Of a stretch of DNA of 64,000 bases, positions 39,353-54,300 are shown in pieces. Below the pieces are notes generated by a model. That model made no database searches, was not told the DNA's origin, and saw only the letters and a program-made list of their open reading frames with translations. Both the position numbers and the translations under genes were made by a program. Where the stretch lies: contig JAVGVS010000011.1 of the NCBI GenBank assembly GCA_032718565.1, forward strand, positions 3,557,123 to 3,621,122, in the 5' to 3' direction. Position 1 is the first letter of the stretch. Each line of letters begins with the position of its first letter. Source of the DNA: Distichodus sexfasciatus (taxonomy: Eukaryota > Chordata > Actinopteri > Characiformes > Distichodontidae).

Positions 39353-42300
39353 TGAGTATCGCTCGTCTCTACGTGGAGCACGTGGACCGCCGCGTCTCTG
39401 AGGGCCTTGTGTACAAGCTGCAGTAAGAGAATTAATCAGACTAATTAACAACCACATCATATCGGCCACAACTAGCCACAGAAAAATCAAGACTGTGATG
39501 CATTAGAAAGTATAGAAGAACGAAGGCACGTGTGCTGCAGTCCAATGATTCTCACATTAGAACTAGTGTGACATATCACCCTTGGTTTAATGGCATGAGC
39601 GTGTCAGGTGCAGTTACACTCATAAAATATTAACAAGTGAATGCATGACATAAAAAGGTGAGTCAGGAAGCACAAAAACAACAGCAGGCTAATAGTAGCA
39701 GATCATTAGTAACATAAAAACAACATCACACAAACACACACATACAGTCAGGTCTAAACAGCTAGTACAGCTACACATACGTACACTGCTGGGCAAAAAC
39801 GAGGCAGAGTTTATCACAGTTTCTGCACTCACTTTTTAATCACTAATTCCATACGTACTTCAGCTTACGTAAGCAGCAACAGACAGTGGCGAAGAAAGCA
39901 AAGCTTCTCAGCGTGCCTAGATCTCGTGTGACATATAGCCAGTCAGACTGTTGTTTGTTCATTACATTAAGCAGCGAGTGGAGAGCAAACGGCACAGAGA
40001 GAAGAGACAGCAGTGGAACCACGGTAGCGCATCTTGTAATTTCTTAATATCGGTGATGGTCAAAATGAAACCACCGATACCGATAAACAACCTGATAATC
40101 GGCCGACCCTTAGTTTTCGAAAAGCTGCGCAAATCTATCTTTCCCTTAATATCAGGGCAGTTGGTAGCCTAACGGTTAGGGCGTTCGCCCCCAGTGATCA
40201 GAAAGTCGCCGGTTCAAATCCTGGACTGGTAAAGGTACCACTGAGGTGCTCATGATCAAGGTACCGTCCCCAAGCACTGCTCCCTTGGTACTACCAAAAA
40301 AGGCTGCCCACTGCTCCTTCACGAATGGGTCAAATACAGAGGACACATTTCAATGCGGTGCACTGTGTGCTGTGCTGTGTTCACAATGACAAATAATCAC
40401 TCACTTTCATTTGTGGAATTCTGACTCACTTTTTCAGAACAGTAAAGTGCATATAAACCTGCCAGCTAAAACCTGTGTTCCCACTGATTTAAATAATGAC
40501 CAGATAACACTTTAGCTACACCTAACCCTGACCTTAACTTGGGTAGCAGAAATCAAATCCTTTACCCTGTTTACTTTAAACCTAGAACATTTCTATAAAG
40601 GACTTTTCTCTATGAAGGCCGGTGCTCGCATATAAAATGTCCTCATAAAGTCATGAAACTGCACAAATCTTAATTTTGGAAAACAACTTGGTCCTCACAG
40701 TCAGCTAAAAACATACACAAAACCAAACAGTCTTCACTTCATGGTCTCTCTCTCTCCCCTCCACCTCTCACGGGAATTGCTCATCACGCCTCAAAGGTTC
40801 GCGCTGCTCAATGAATCAGGAGCTACAGTCCATTGACTCTAATTACCACAGTATATGCAGCCCATAATGCCCGAGAAAAGCTGATAATTACGAAGCGCCA
40901 CGGCTCAGGTCTGCTCTCCAGAGTGCGCCACTCATAATGAGAGTGCGGGATAAGCCCCTCGGACGAGACACCTTCCCCAACCTTCTGAGTTCTGAGCTCG
41001 ACTGAATCACACTCATTCATCTTTCATTTCTAAAGACAATACAGAGGATTTATTTTTCTTACTCAGAGACGTTTTGCCATCAGATTCACCTACGTCAGTG
41101 AGTACTGCTCTAGTGTCTGTCACCTCAACACCTGTCACAGAGTCCGGTAGCCGGTACAAGATATTTTTGTCTCACTGTCTGTTCTATCCGTCTGTCCTCT
41201 GTATCTCTTGTGCTATTATATGTGGTGAAAGTCTCTCTTCTTCTCTCTCTCTTTCTGATAGTGTGTGAGTTGTCATTCCACAGCCTGCCAGAGCCGCTTT
41301 ACTCTCTGATGTACAGTACACAGAGCAGAGGCGGTGTAAAAATGGCACCATCTGTGATCCTGTTTGGCTCATTATGAAGTACACTAATAACTGCCTCCCC
41401 TCGACTCGTCTGAGAGAGATAATGCGGGTCACTCACAAATGACCACAACACCTGCAGCAGCATGAGCAGATTAACTGTTAAAACAATCAACACATGACCT
41501 CCTGGAAACTGATCGGGAGTTAAGAATAAATCATTATTTTTCAAAAAAAAATTGTCTGAAAAAAAGTGATTGCCTTCTCTAAACTTGTGTCACTGCTATG
41601 AACCCACAGATGAGCCATATGTTGTGCAAATGTGCTTTTATATTTGAAGGATAAAATGGAAAAACAGACCAACTCATTTAAACCAGGATTGCCAGGAAAG
41701 CTGATTTAGGCTATTTCATGGCCAGTTCATTTTTGATTATGAAGGGAAAACAGGTTTGGAGCTTATTTTGATATGTAGCTCCACAGCTTTATGGCACACA
41801 ATACTAATTTGGGGATTTGTTAACATAGCAATAAAATGATTTATAATAGAGTCAGACAAGGCATATTACATTGACTCATTAGGGTAGGTAGGTTATTACT
41901 AGAGCCGGGTGATTCATGACTTACCCGGTTGAATCACCCAGATCCATTAAATAACTCACGAGTCATGAATCTGAGGTGTCCACTAACCCGAATCCATAGA
42001 GTCCTAACTACACCATGAATAAAATATAAACCCCATCACGTACACTGCCCTCGAAAAGTTTGGAAACGCCCCTGGCAAAGTGGGGTTTTGGACAGTATTG
42101 CCATGAATCCTTTTTAATTTGTGATAATGTTGCACTGAAAAGGGACAACACAAACTGCGAAAACATATTTTATTACATAAACAATTTATTAAACAGTTTA
42201 TACATAGAAAATACTTAAATTTCGGATTAATCAAAATATCCACCATTAGCAGCTATTACAGCTCCGCATAATCTGGGCATCCGAGCTGTCAGTTTATTCA

Positions 42301-45300
42301 AACATTGATATATTATTCCAAGCCGCCTGAAGGATTGCCCAAAGATGATTCACACTGGTTGGACACTTCTTACGGACATCACGGTCCAGTTCCTCCCATA
42401 GTAACTCAATTGGGTTGAGGTCGGGTGATTGGGGAGGCCATAAAAATGATTATTGCTGGGATCCAAAGATAATGTCAAGTTACTTTAATGTATTTGCACC
42501 AAAAAATGATGAGGATTTATGCTGATATCGTCCAAAACCCCACTTTGCCAGGGGCGTTTCCAAACTTTTAGAGGGCAGTGTACATACATCTTATAATCAT
42601 TTCAAACTCATTACAAGATCAATATAGCAATAGTAGCACGTACAGCTGCTAAAAATGTCATAACTTATAGTTCGTTTGCACCACCACACTCAGATGAGGG
42701 ATATAAGAGCTTCCTACAGAGTTGAATCCTCTTTGTAGACTACAGGACTCATATCAGTCGAATCAGAAGCGCGGTGCGAAGCACACACATTGACCAGTGA
42801 ATCTGTCAGTTAACTTCCTCTAGAACCGAAAACATACAGCCGAATCTGAATCACTCACACAAGCGGGTTAGCGCTCCTCGAAGCACATACAGTCAGGGGT
42901 GAATCCGCTGGTGGTCTTGTCTTGATACTTTGTCATTTATTTGACAGTGCAATAATTCTCATCACAAGCCACGTACACTTTCTTCTATGGAAAACAAACG
43001 ATTCAGCCAGCGATTTGGCAATACTGACTCAAGTGACTCACACACCCGAATCAGTTTACTGAGTGACTCAGAGGGAGCCGAAACCTAAAAAGGAACCGAA
43101 TATTGCAGCTCTACTTATTATACATGTTATGTATGCGAAGCTGGGCATGCCTTCTTAAATGTAGAAATAAGCTGTGTTTTGCGGCATTTAAATTGAGCTT
43201 TTGGAAGATATGGTTGTGACTCCCATCTTCAAGCTGATTAATTGACCGTAAAAGACAGCAAAGGCATTTCTGAGGAGGCGGTATTTTGGGATACTGCTGC
43301 TCCTGGTTTGCATTTTATCACTCTTTTATGCTCAGCCAGGATTCAAACCCCCTTTCACTGGCCAGTGTTTGAGAATCAGAAAGGTTTGGCAACTCTACAG
43401 ATAGGTCTGAGATGCTGGTCACCAGTGGTCAGGGGTTAGTAGATTGGAGAAAGTTGGCTCTTTTGCTGACTTTGCTGTCTTGACCTATTCAACAATGGCG
43501 CATCAGGGGTGTAAATCACATCTCATCACAATGGAATATTTCCTTGATTCAATGGACAATGATTCAGTGTCTGCCCACATCACAACTCCTCACAAAGACG
43601 CACAAAAATATCGGAATCATATCAGAATCAGCTGATAATTGATTTTTTAAAATTTTCCCATTATTTTCAGACGATATTTTAAGACACATATTTTGTACGA
43701 CGTAAAGGTAGCACTTGTGCCAGCATTTTACACGGCCCGTGCCTTCGGTCTTAACATGTATGCCCGTTATTTTCTGCCAAAATTCTGAGCCTGCAGTGAA
43801 AAGTTCACGAGCAAAATCTCTTGTCTTAACACCCTCAAGTCTGCCTGCATGAACAAAAAAAATGCCTCACTTAGCGAATGTGAGCTTGCACAGGGGTTTG
43901 ATTCAGTTGTTAATGGTATCGTACGTAGGTACGGTGCCCTTATCTTCTCTTCTATGCGGTACTATGCATCCCAGGATATAGCCAGGGTTGTAGCTTAACC
44001 GCTCTCTACGCACTAGGTAGTGCACATTGAGTGTCATACGCGTCCTATTAGCCTTGGTACACCACTTGGGGGGGAAGTGAGTTTTTCTTAAAATGTTGCA
44101 CACTACGCTTCAAATGCTCCGCTCTCGCTCGACTCTGCTTTCACTCTCACTTGACTTGACACTACGTTAGAAATATCAGCACTATGGTGTTATTTTTGTG
44201 CCAAAATTTGAGCACGCTATACAATATGTATGGTGTCTGTTTGATGTTTTTTTTATTTTCTATCAAAGCAAACTTTACTGTATCGATGCTATGGGCTCGT
44301 AATGTTTAGTTACACTTCTATGGAGAGTAATGCTACACTGACCTACAGAGGGCTCACTGGGACATTAACCTCAAAATGTCTGACCATCCTAACCTTTCCA
44401 AGTTGGCATCAGCAGCTTTATAAACAAATGTGCTGCTTGTGTCATCACTCTTATCACAGTGAGCTTCCCAGTCACTACTTTAAAAGAAGGCACTGACATT
44501 TGGCTGCATCCCCTCAGGTTAACCGGCCCCATGACTTGAGCGTCGATCTCCACAGTCTTTACGGATCACTAAACAAAGCGCTTAGTTGTGGCACAGAGTT
44601 GCCATGGTTTCCTGATAGTTTCTTTTGACCACCGTCCCTGCGGCTTTTCCCTTGTCTCATCCTGACGCTTCCTCCGCGGCCGAGGAGCCGAGCAAAGTCA
44701 GCACGCTGCAAAGCTCAAGGTTATCGCTGCCAGCCACGTAACCCAGATATTGACATTCACTCCGTTTGACTGACTATCGCTGGCCCTGGTAAGAAGTAAT
44801 TATACTGATCAATTCCGCTCCTCCAAGCTTGGCTGAGATCAGTGGAATAAGAAATGGCAAAAAAAAAATTACGTCAGCGGAAAATTACGTCAGCGTGTTT
44901 CCTTTAGGGCTGGCAGTATCGAAGACCTGGAGAGAAAAGTTTGTGTCAATAAAAACTTAATTAACTTCCGATGAAATCATGTCTAATATTCCAATCATGC
45001 TAATAAGGGGAGGGCACTAGCTGAAAGGTCAGTTCTGCCCAATTATAACCCGATTAGCCTCTGATTCACTCGGGAGATTAAACCATACAGCGAAGTGCGC
45101 TGTCCTAAATCAAGTGGAGGCTGAAACACCTTGGCTGAAAAGTTCCATCTCCACTCAATAAACCATAGAACCAAACTCCAAGTGACAGCAGCAGGCAAGA
45201 AAATTACAAACATTACCTTTTTTCTTACATGTTTTGCTGGATTACTTAAGACGTCACTAAGCGCAGGATCGCCTAACCACAGATTTTATAAAAATGTCAG

Positions 45301-48300
45301 CAATAAGTTTTCTTCATCATGTGTGGTTATGATGCACTGCTTATAGTGACGTATCTTAAAGCAGGACAGATGATGTTTGTCATATTGTAAAACCTCATCA
45401 GGCAACACGGAATGAGAGGTTTTGGAGAATAAATCAGCATTTTGATCATTATTTAACCAATTTACAGATCTACATTCTTATTTTATGTAATCATGTCTAT
45501 GTCTTACTGCATTTGGCAGACAATTTACTCCTGTTTTGAAGATAAAAAATAAAGAGGAAAAATGATTGAGTCTCAAAAGGTTACTGTAATGTTAAAATAA
45601 GTTCAGGGACTGATAATGAGAAATTGTTTATACTCTTATTTTTGTCTAATTTGTTTTCGGTGTGAAACCTTATATTTATGTGATTTTTATGATTTTGACT
45701 CATACATATTTATTCTTCCTGCTTCTCTCCTGATTCTCAAGTGTAATATTTTTACAAGTGCACTTTTCAGCATAAATATTCATACAGCTAATACATCAGG
45801 TTGCGTTAAAATGGACATTACCTCATAAACCACACCAAAGACCTAATACTTGTGCTGCCTTCTTCTGTTTATCTACACTACTGTTTTGTGTTTTGAACAA
45901 CAACCTAAAGATCACCTAAATCCTGTGACATCTGACCGAGTCTACACTTGCCTCTTCTCTCGAGCCTGCACATGATTGGACTATTTTCACATCATATGAC
46001 CTTGCCTGAAAAAACCCCCCAAATCCTCTCTCTATCATCAGAGTTCATATGGGAAAGGATTAGTACAGCACAGTCTGATTACACACTTTTCCTCTCTGTA
46101 GATCAGATGTCCAGGCGGACCACCAGCATCAAGAGAGTTTGAACAGATTAGCCTGCTGTCACACAGACAAGATGAAATGATGATTATTGGCATTTAGTTT
46201 CGATTGTGCTTGTTCTAAATTTGGGATCTTATTCTTCTCAGTGTGACACTGAGTGGCGATGTGACTCATTAGAAGCCAACTGATGCATTTCTCCCTGCCC
46301 TGCATATGGCAGACTGGACCTAATGTGGTGAAAGATGGAACGCAGGTGGCGTTACTGCCTGCAGATCAGGGCTAATCGCTTCTGACACATTCACTATACA
46401 GCAAACAGAGCAGCTTCACTGTCCAATATCAATATGGCAGAAATACAATTTCGCTATCACTCCTATGAGTTCCAACCACGGCTGGGCAATATGACCTCAA
46501 ATCAAAAATCACGATTAATTAAACATTTTACCTCAATTATGATTAATAAACATTTTATTGCCATCACAAGTCACTGTCAATGTTTGTGCTCAGCTGGGAT
46601 ATTTTCCTGTACCACTTTACAATAAGACCCCTCTTATATCATTATTAAGCAGTGATAAACAAGTAAAGATAAACAATAAACTACATGGCAAGGTGTTGTA
46701 CACTTCATAAAAAGGCATCCCTTTGCCAGATGTGAATGCCAGTAACTCATCAATAATTAGTGATAAAATGCAGTAAAACATGACAATGAATGGCAAGATT
46801 GGTTTAGGCAGAAAACTGATATCTTAAATCTAGTAACTCATCAAAAAATCTAAATCAGCTAATAAGACTGAGAACACCATGAATGCTGCCACCCAATCGT
46901 AATTTTACTGGTATCTGAATTGGAAATAACATGTTAACAAGTGGCTGATGAAGTTGACATTCTGACTAAGCAAAGAGGATGAAATAATGGGGCAGTTGGT
47001 GGCGTAACGGTAGGGCGTTCGCCCCGTGATCTGAAGGCTGCAGGTTCGAATCTAGGACGGAGAAAGTTACCACTGAGGTACTCATGAGCAAGATACCATC
47101 CCCAAGCACCGCTGCCCGGGCACTGCCCTTGTTAGCTGCCCACTGCTCCTTCGCGGATGAGTCACATTTTTTTTTGTGGTGCACTGTGTGCTGTGCTGTG
47201 GTGTGGGGTGTTCTCAATGACAAATAATCACTCACTCACATAAGCTGAGCAACTAACAAAATCTGAGATCTTGACAAATAATGAGTCTGCATCAATGTAT
47301 CAGAACTGCTATAACTCGTTTATCACTGCTTATTAATGAATTAAAAACTGCCTACAACCTAATTAAGAAGCTGAGTATAAATTATTAATTACTCTTTATA
47401 AGGAGAGTCTTATTATAAAGTGGTACCTTTTTTCTAATGAAAGAATGCATATCTTTGTGACAAAATTCTCTTCTTACATATTTACTTTTAAGAATTAAGA
47501 ACTTAAAAATCTGAATAATCATCATGGGTGAGATTGTACAGATTAGAAATCCTCAGTGTCAGTTTTTAAAAATTTTCTATTAACTGCTCAGTTAATTAAC
47601 ATTAATAAAAAAAAAATTCTTATGGCAATTTTAATTCTGAATGAGTTACAACTGATCCCCATGCTGTGGAGCAATTCTCTGTGCGGCAATGACACCAATC
47701 ATCCAATTATGTTCTACAGAAAATCATCTCTCTATAGCAGAATATTTGTTTTACACATTTATGTAGATGTGTTTTGTGAAGAATTTGCACATATGACATT
47801 CCTAAATATTGACGCTACACCTGCCACTGACACTAACTATCTAAAAGACACTCATCATTAGATATTGCAATTTACTGAATGGTGACCCGTTGTGACACTA
47901 TTCAGTGTTTTAGCTGGAGGAGGGTATTTCAAGTTATTTCAATATATTTCTAATATTTAACAACTCTTAACTGCAGGACACACTCTTATGTTTATTCACT
48001 AGAAGGAAAACTGCAACTTTGCTGTGGGGATTTTTCTATTTTTACATTTGACCCTTATTAATATAAATATATATATTTTCATCTAGATAAAACTAATTCA
48101 AGTTAATAAAACAAGTTTGGTTTTGAAACTGCACTGCATTACAGGTTACCCACATGCATTAAAAAATCTCATATTTTAAAATCCAATATTGTTCAGGCTT
48201 TAATTTCAAATAAAACTGTCAAATTTAATCTTACAAATTCCTTCCATACTCAGCCCTGTGCACCAGACGGCAAAGACTCTCTTGTATGAGTTTTCATTCA

Positions 48301-51300
48301 TTGCTTCACCATAGTGGCAAACATTAAATCACCACAATCTGATGGATGACATAAAAATTACCATCCGAACAGCAATAACACCCATAGAAAATCACAGTCT
48401 GTGTTTGTCGTCTAAAATATGCATATAATAAACTGTCTTTGTCTACCAAGCCATTGTATTAACACAAGCGCTAAAACAAAGGCAGATTTAACAACAGAAA
48501 ACGGTTTGAGGTCTGCGTTGGATCCATCACATGCAGAGATCTCACGAGGTGCAAGCGGGGCACGAAAACCTTATTTATCAAACGAAAGCTCCATATCAAG
48601 GCAGCCTAAAATAAACTAGCCAAGTTGAACTCGACGTGAAAGTTCATGAAAGAGCGAAGTGTGCGGCACAAGCGCTATAGCGTTCCGATACCCCGCTGAT
48701 CCCAGCACAGCTGTGTGTGGAAACGGAGAGAGAGGATGAATAAGTTATTTTAGGTCGACGCTGCAGTCGGTTCCCTGTAGACCAACAACAAACCATCAGC
48801 TCACTGTCGTCGACACAAAGACCCCAGTGTCTGCGTCTGTCACTCTTGACTTTTCTTAGCATTAATTGAGAGTCGACAATAGCCTTTATGCCCTCTAGGC
48901 GTGTTCTTTAGAAAATAAATCAATCAATCAACTCTGAACACCTAGTAGGTTTTGCAATAATAAAGGCTGACGTTTCTTAGTTGTACTTTTTGCTTTTTAA
49001 GGTTGACTCTAAAGCAGTTTGAAAGTTCAACAACTACTTTTTAATAACCTCTAAGTTCTACTTAAAACTTGGCCAATATTATTCCAATAAGTTTCAGATT
49101 TGAAAATGTTTAAAGAGTCTGGCAATTTATTACCAGATACCCGTGAGTTCTAAAAAATCATTGCAATACTGTGATTTATTCTGCATCATAGCTTAATTTA
49201 AATCTTGGAGCTTTAGCTGGGGAAAATGATAACTGTCACACAAAGCGCTCACAGCATGAGGTAAAGACACAGACCAGAGAAACCATCAGAATGTGTCCAA
49301 ATATATGATCATATCAAGCAGAACAAAATTATCCTCCCACATTAGCAGGATGTCAAGGTTTTATCCTCTCAGCAGACAGTGTCCAGGTAATTAAGGGAAC
49401 CATTACTCCCTTAATACATTAATATTGTAAACCATTACGCCTGCTACGTGAGGTTAAGGCTAGTAATAAATGTATGTCAATTAGGAATACTTTTAATGGC
49501 TCATTAAGAAAGTATATCAATAGGCTGACTTATGAAGATGTCACTTTTACTCACATGTACAGTAGACTCACATGGAGCCCCCTTTCAGTATTAGCTCCTC
49601 AGTGATGGAACGAACTTCCTCTTGCTATTTACAAACATTTACCCACCTCTTCAAGGAGTACGTAGGGTACTAACTAAACATGGCGCAATACCAATTTTTA
49701 TGTCCGATACTGATACTGTAAATTTGAATTGGTGCCGATACAATACAAATCTGATACAGTCTCTGAGTCTTTTTTAACCAGAAAACAGAAAATAATGTTT
49801 CTGAAAAATGTCTGAATACATGACTGAGATTATTCTGTTGTGCTTATGGAGATACTTGGCTTAAATACTGTTTTCCTAACTAAAACAATGTAATAATTAC
49901 ACACCCATATGCAAAAATATTTATTATTAAAATAACCTCAAAAATTATTTCTTTAAACACAGTTCTGTAATTTTTTGATGGTCCCTAATCTGACGCCACT
50001 AAAACCATCATTGTGAGTGAGAGCTGGTGTTGTAAAGGGAATTAAACCAACAAAAAAACTGTTGTGTTGCTTGCTCTGCTCATTTCAATATATAGCAATT
50101 AGCATGAATGTCGAACAACAAAGCAGCTTTACAGCAGTGCCGCTTCCGATGCATAACCAACTGTGCATGCACGTATTTACAGATCGGCTCCACAGATCGG
50201 CCCAACGCCACCGATATCCAATTGGGCTATTTGAGTCACTATCGGACCGATACCAATCAGATCGGTGCCATCTCTAGTACATACTAACTACTCCTCATAA
50301 CGTTTACCTATTTTTACAAAAAAATAATACCTAATTTTGAGTGAAGTGATGATTGATTACGGTGCACCACAACGAAATATGACCTCTGCATTTGACCCAA
50401 CCGTGAATGAGCAGCGGTCAGTTTTTTGGCAGCGCCCAGGGAGTAGTGCTCAGGGACAGAATCTTGCTTAAGAATACCTCAGTTGTATCAGCCCGAGACT
50501 TGAACAGGTGACATTCTAGTCACGGGGCAAACTACCTAACCGCTCCGCTACCAACTGCCCAAACAGATATGGACAGCAAAGCACTGATATACGTCGTTCT
50601 GGATAAGAACATCTGCTAAATGGCATAAATGTAAATGTAAAATGCTGTAGCTGATTTGTGAGACACACCTTGCACAGTGACAAATGAAGTACCTCAAAAT
50701 ATTCAGCTGTGTGATTATTATTATTATTTACACGTAAACCTTAGCTTTACCTTGTATTTATAACTTTTATTCATTTATGCTTTTATTAATTACGGGAGTA
50801 TAACGATAAATCAATCTACATAAATACACTGATTCAAATAGCAGGGATTAATCCATAGCATTGATCCAAAATGAAGGCACTGATCAGATATCACACGTAT
50901 TTTAACGTCCCTTGCAAGCGCCGACACATCAGCTGTTTTGTCACAACTTTAATTAATCTACAGGCTACTGTGGGCTGTAACTCAGGAATAAAAATGTCTG
51001 ATATTTTTGTTGCATTTTGTGTAAGGATATGAATGGAAGTGACTATCAAATCAGCATATAAAATTGTCTTACATTGATCTCTGGCTCCTGAACTGAATCA
51101 AAACGAAATCATATCTTAGCAGACACTGAATCATTGTCCAATTAATTAATATAATATCATACCTTAATCGTTTATATCGCTACTGATAACTTGATTATTC
51201 AAAGGAACCACTGATGTGATGCTCGATTTCCAAAGCAATAGTTAGCTGCAGTTCTGCTCCAGGTGTAAGCTTGTATTCCACAAGGATGGTGCACCAAGAT

Positions 51301-54300
51301 CTATGATCTGGGTCTGGCTCGGTGTCCGTCAGGGTCAGACAGGGTATCTCCCAGACAGGCAGCTCATAAATATGGAGCCCTATAATGTGAGACCTACGCC
51401 AGAGCCGGTGAACAAGCCACGCCATGCTGCGCCAAGCCGGAGGGATGCTGGCCCCAATTTAAAAAAGAGCTTGTTACTGTAGCTCGCAGTCATCCCCAGT
51501 TCAGCGGCCTCGTGCGATCCCACTCTGCAGCTCTGACCGGAATGATAAAGTGAAGACGCTGACATTTGGGGTTGAAATCAATTTCAGCCTCGCAGCTGGC
51601 TCAGAGATTTGACGCCCAACGCCAGCAGTTCATTCAGCAGCCTTTCGGCAGCTCCTTTCATGAAGCAACGGGCTCAAGGACGGACAGGTTTAGCTAGGGT
51701 TGGGCAGTTAATCGAAAATTATTGTATTGTAACCAACATTTAGACAAAAACAGATCCCTTTAACATCTGTAACGGGATTTGAAGAGAAACTAAGTTAAGT
51801 AACAACGTGGAGGTTTTTAGAAAGGAAATCTCTGGTACGGATTTATGTGTTTGTCAACGCAATTTAGGGTTTGCTAAAATGTAACCTCTTTAAAGTCGCT
51901 CTAAAGTGAAAAAAATAACATCACAAGGTTGGTCTAGCAGGCAATACATCAGATTACTCAGCAATAGGACTGGGCAATGAAAATGACCAGCTGATAATCA
52001 GGCCTCCCTTAATCCCAACTTTAGTATACATATGTACAGTACAAACCTTGTCGAACTGTGAGAGAAAAAAATTAACAAAAATTGTAATTTCTCAATTGAT
52101 CATGATATTGATTTGAGGTCATATCGCCCAGACCTAGTTTGAGCATTACATTGTTGTCCTAATCTCGCATTTTCCATTAGACATATTTTCCCTCTTTCTC
52201 TCTCTTTTTTTTCTCATGCTCAAACACAGCACCTCACAACAGCACAGCCGCTACCGGTTCTGGGGAGCCCAGTAAACATGACGCTGTTACCATGCTGACC
52301 TTTCGCCCGCTGCCATTTACCTCCGCTAATTAGGCAGCACTGGAAGGACGACACATTTGGCTCGTGAGCACTAAAGCTCTCCGAAAAAAACCTGTCCTAA
52401 AGCGGAGCCGAGATGAACCCTCCATCTCAGCAGACAACAGCCTAATCAGGCGGTTCAGACGAGCGTGAAAACCGGACTCTGCTTTTTAATGAATTCTGGG
52501 GAAATAAGCGTCACGCTGGCTGGCTGAAAACTAGGGGCAGGCGCTCGTCCTTTCCCTCACAGAAAAGCTCGTTCCGACCGTGTCCGCACTATCCGTTTTA
52601 GGGGAGGACAAAAAAAAAAGCTCAGGATATTCAATCAGGTTACGGATGTTCGGCCTGCGGCGGACCATAATTCAGTCTGCGGAACAGCGCAGGATGGACA
52701 AAGAAAAACAATGAGACCTTTAGACTTGAAAGCGCATGTCTAACAGACGCATATTAGCCAATTTCTGAAACCAATTACGGGAGTGAAAAGGCTTAATCCT
52801 TCAATACAGACTTGAAAGCTGAACCATATGTAGATAGTTCACAGTCCACGCTCCTCTCTGTGATATTTCTGGAGCGTTTTTTCACCCATTTGCCCCATTT
52901 TTCGATGAACGCAGCGCATTTCAATTGTACTTTTTGACGGCTTGCCGGCCCTGATTTTCCCAGATCCCATCTCTGCCGATTACATGCTCACTGTGTGAAT
53001 GTACAGTTACCGAAACCGGCTATAATCTCAGACACAAATTAAGCAAGAGTGGGGTTGGCGCTTTCTTTTGTTTTTTGTTTTGCTTTTTGTTGAACTGGAG
53101 GTTCCCAACACACTCACAGTAACAGTAACAAATCACTGTAACTTTCTCACCAATGGAGATTGGTGGAAATGATATTATCTCATTTCGCCCTAATGAGGCA
53201 TATAAATAAATGTAGAAAAAATCTTCATTTGTTTCTGAAAAAAAAAAATATATATATATATAACACCATCATTTTTAAGCCTCAAGAACTGAAAAGGTAT
53301 CAGTTATAAAAATAGCAAGTTTTTTCTACATATTTTTCAAGTCACTACCCACACAACCCTGAAAAGTGTCTCCTCATCCTCAGAATTAGTCACATGAGTG
53401 AACATGTAGCAGCTAGCGGAGGCCCGGAGGAATCAGTATGTCACTCCATGTCAATATGTCACTTACATGTCATCTGATCTTTACCTGTCACTCTGCATGA
53501 GTTGAATAAGTTTTAGAGTAAAATTTTGTATGTCGCACTGTGTGAGTGTTCATTCGGGTGAATTACTTGGAAAGGTGAGTTATTCAAGTCACGAATAAAC
53601 ATTTTAACAATGACTGGATCTGCAGTTTCTAGCAAGAACAGACTTATAACACCTTAGAGACTAATTCTAAATGTAAGAGAAGAGCTACAGTAACAAGAAG
53701 AGCCTAGTTGGGTGACAGTGGCCTAGCAGTAGGATACTTGGTTATGGACAAATGCGAGGCAGGCAAGTTTATTTAAATAGCACATGCACGAAGGTTATTC
53801 AATGTGCTTTACAGCAATATAAAAATGTTTTTAAAAAGAAAATATTAAGAGTAAAGAGAAGAATGAAAAAAGAGAGAACACAATAAAATACGATTAAGTG
53901 TACAATAAAACTGCAGAGGTCGACAAGAGGCTTCTAGTCTGGCTCTATCCCAACTTCAGCACTACCATCGTAGGGCCCCTGAAACAAAGCACTTAACTTC
54001 AAGATGCTTCAGGGAGAGAGTTCCTGTAATTAGAGGGTGACAGCTACTCTGGATAAGAATGTCTGTTGAATGCTGTAAATGTAGCAGGTTTATTATTAAA
54101 GCTCTCTGACAGTCTCCATCTTTCTCTTTTACTCTCTCTTCCCACAGTAGCATATTAGACTCCTCTGAGTTCGTGTGTGTCCAGCAGTGTCACACGGCAC
54201 CAGCCGCACAGATTAATGTTTACATGAGGTCTTTGCCAAGTGCTAAATTTAATCTGGTCATCACCTCCCCTCCTCCCAAACACACTCGCACGCACAGTTT

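Noticed and set aside
39890..40120. Another complete miniature transposon around GATAATCGGCCGACCCTTAG
   Set aside because: Only one end-like stretch is visible; the other end could not be placed.
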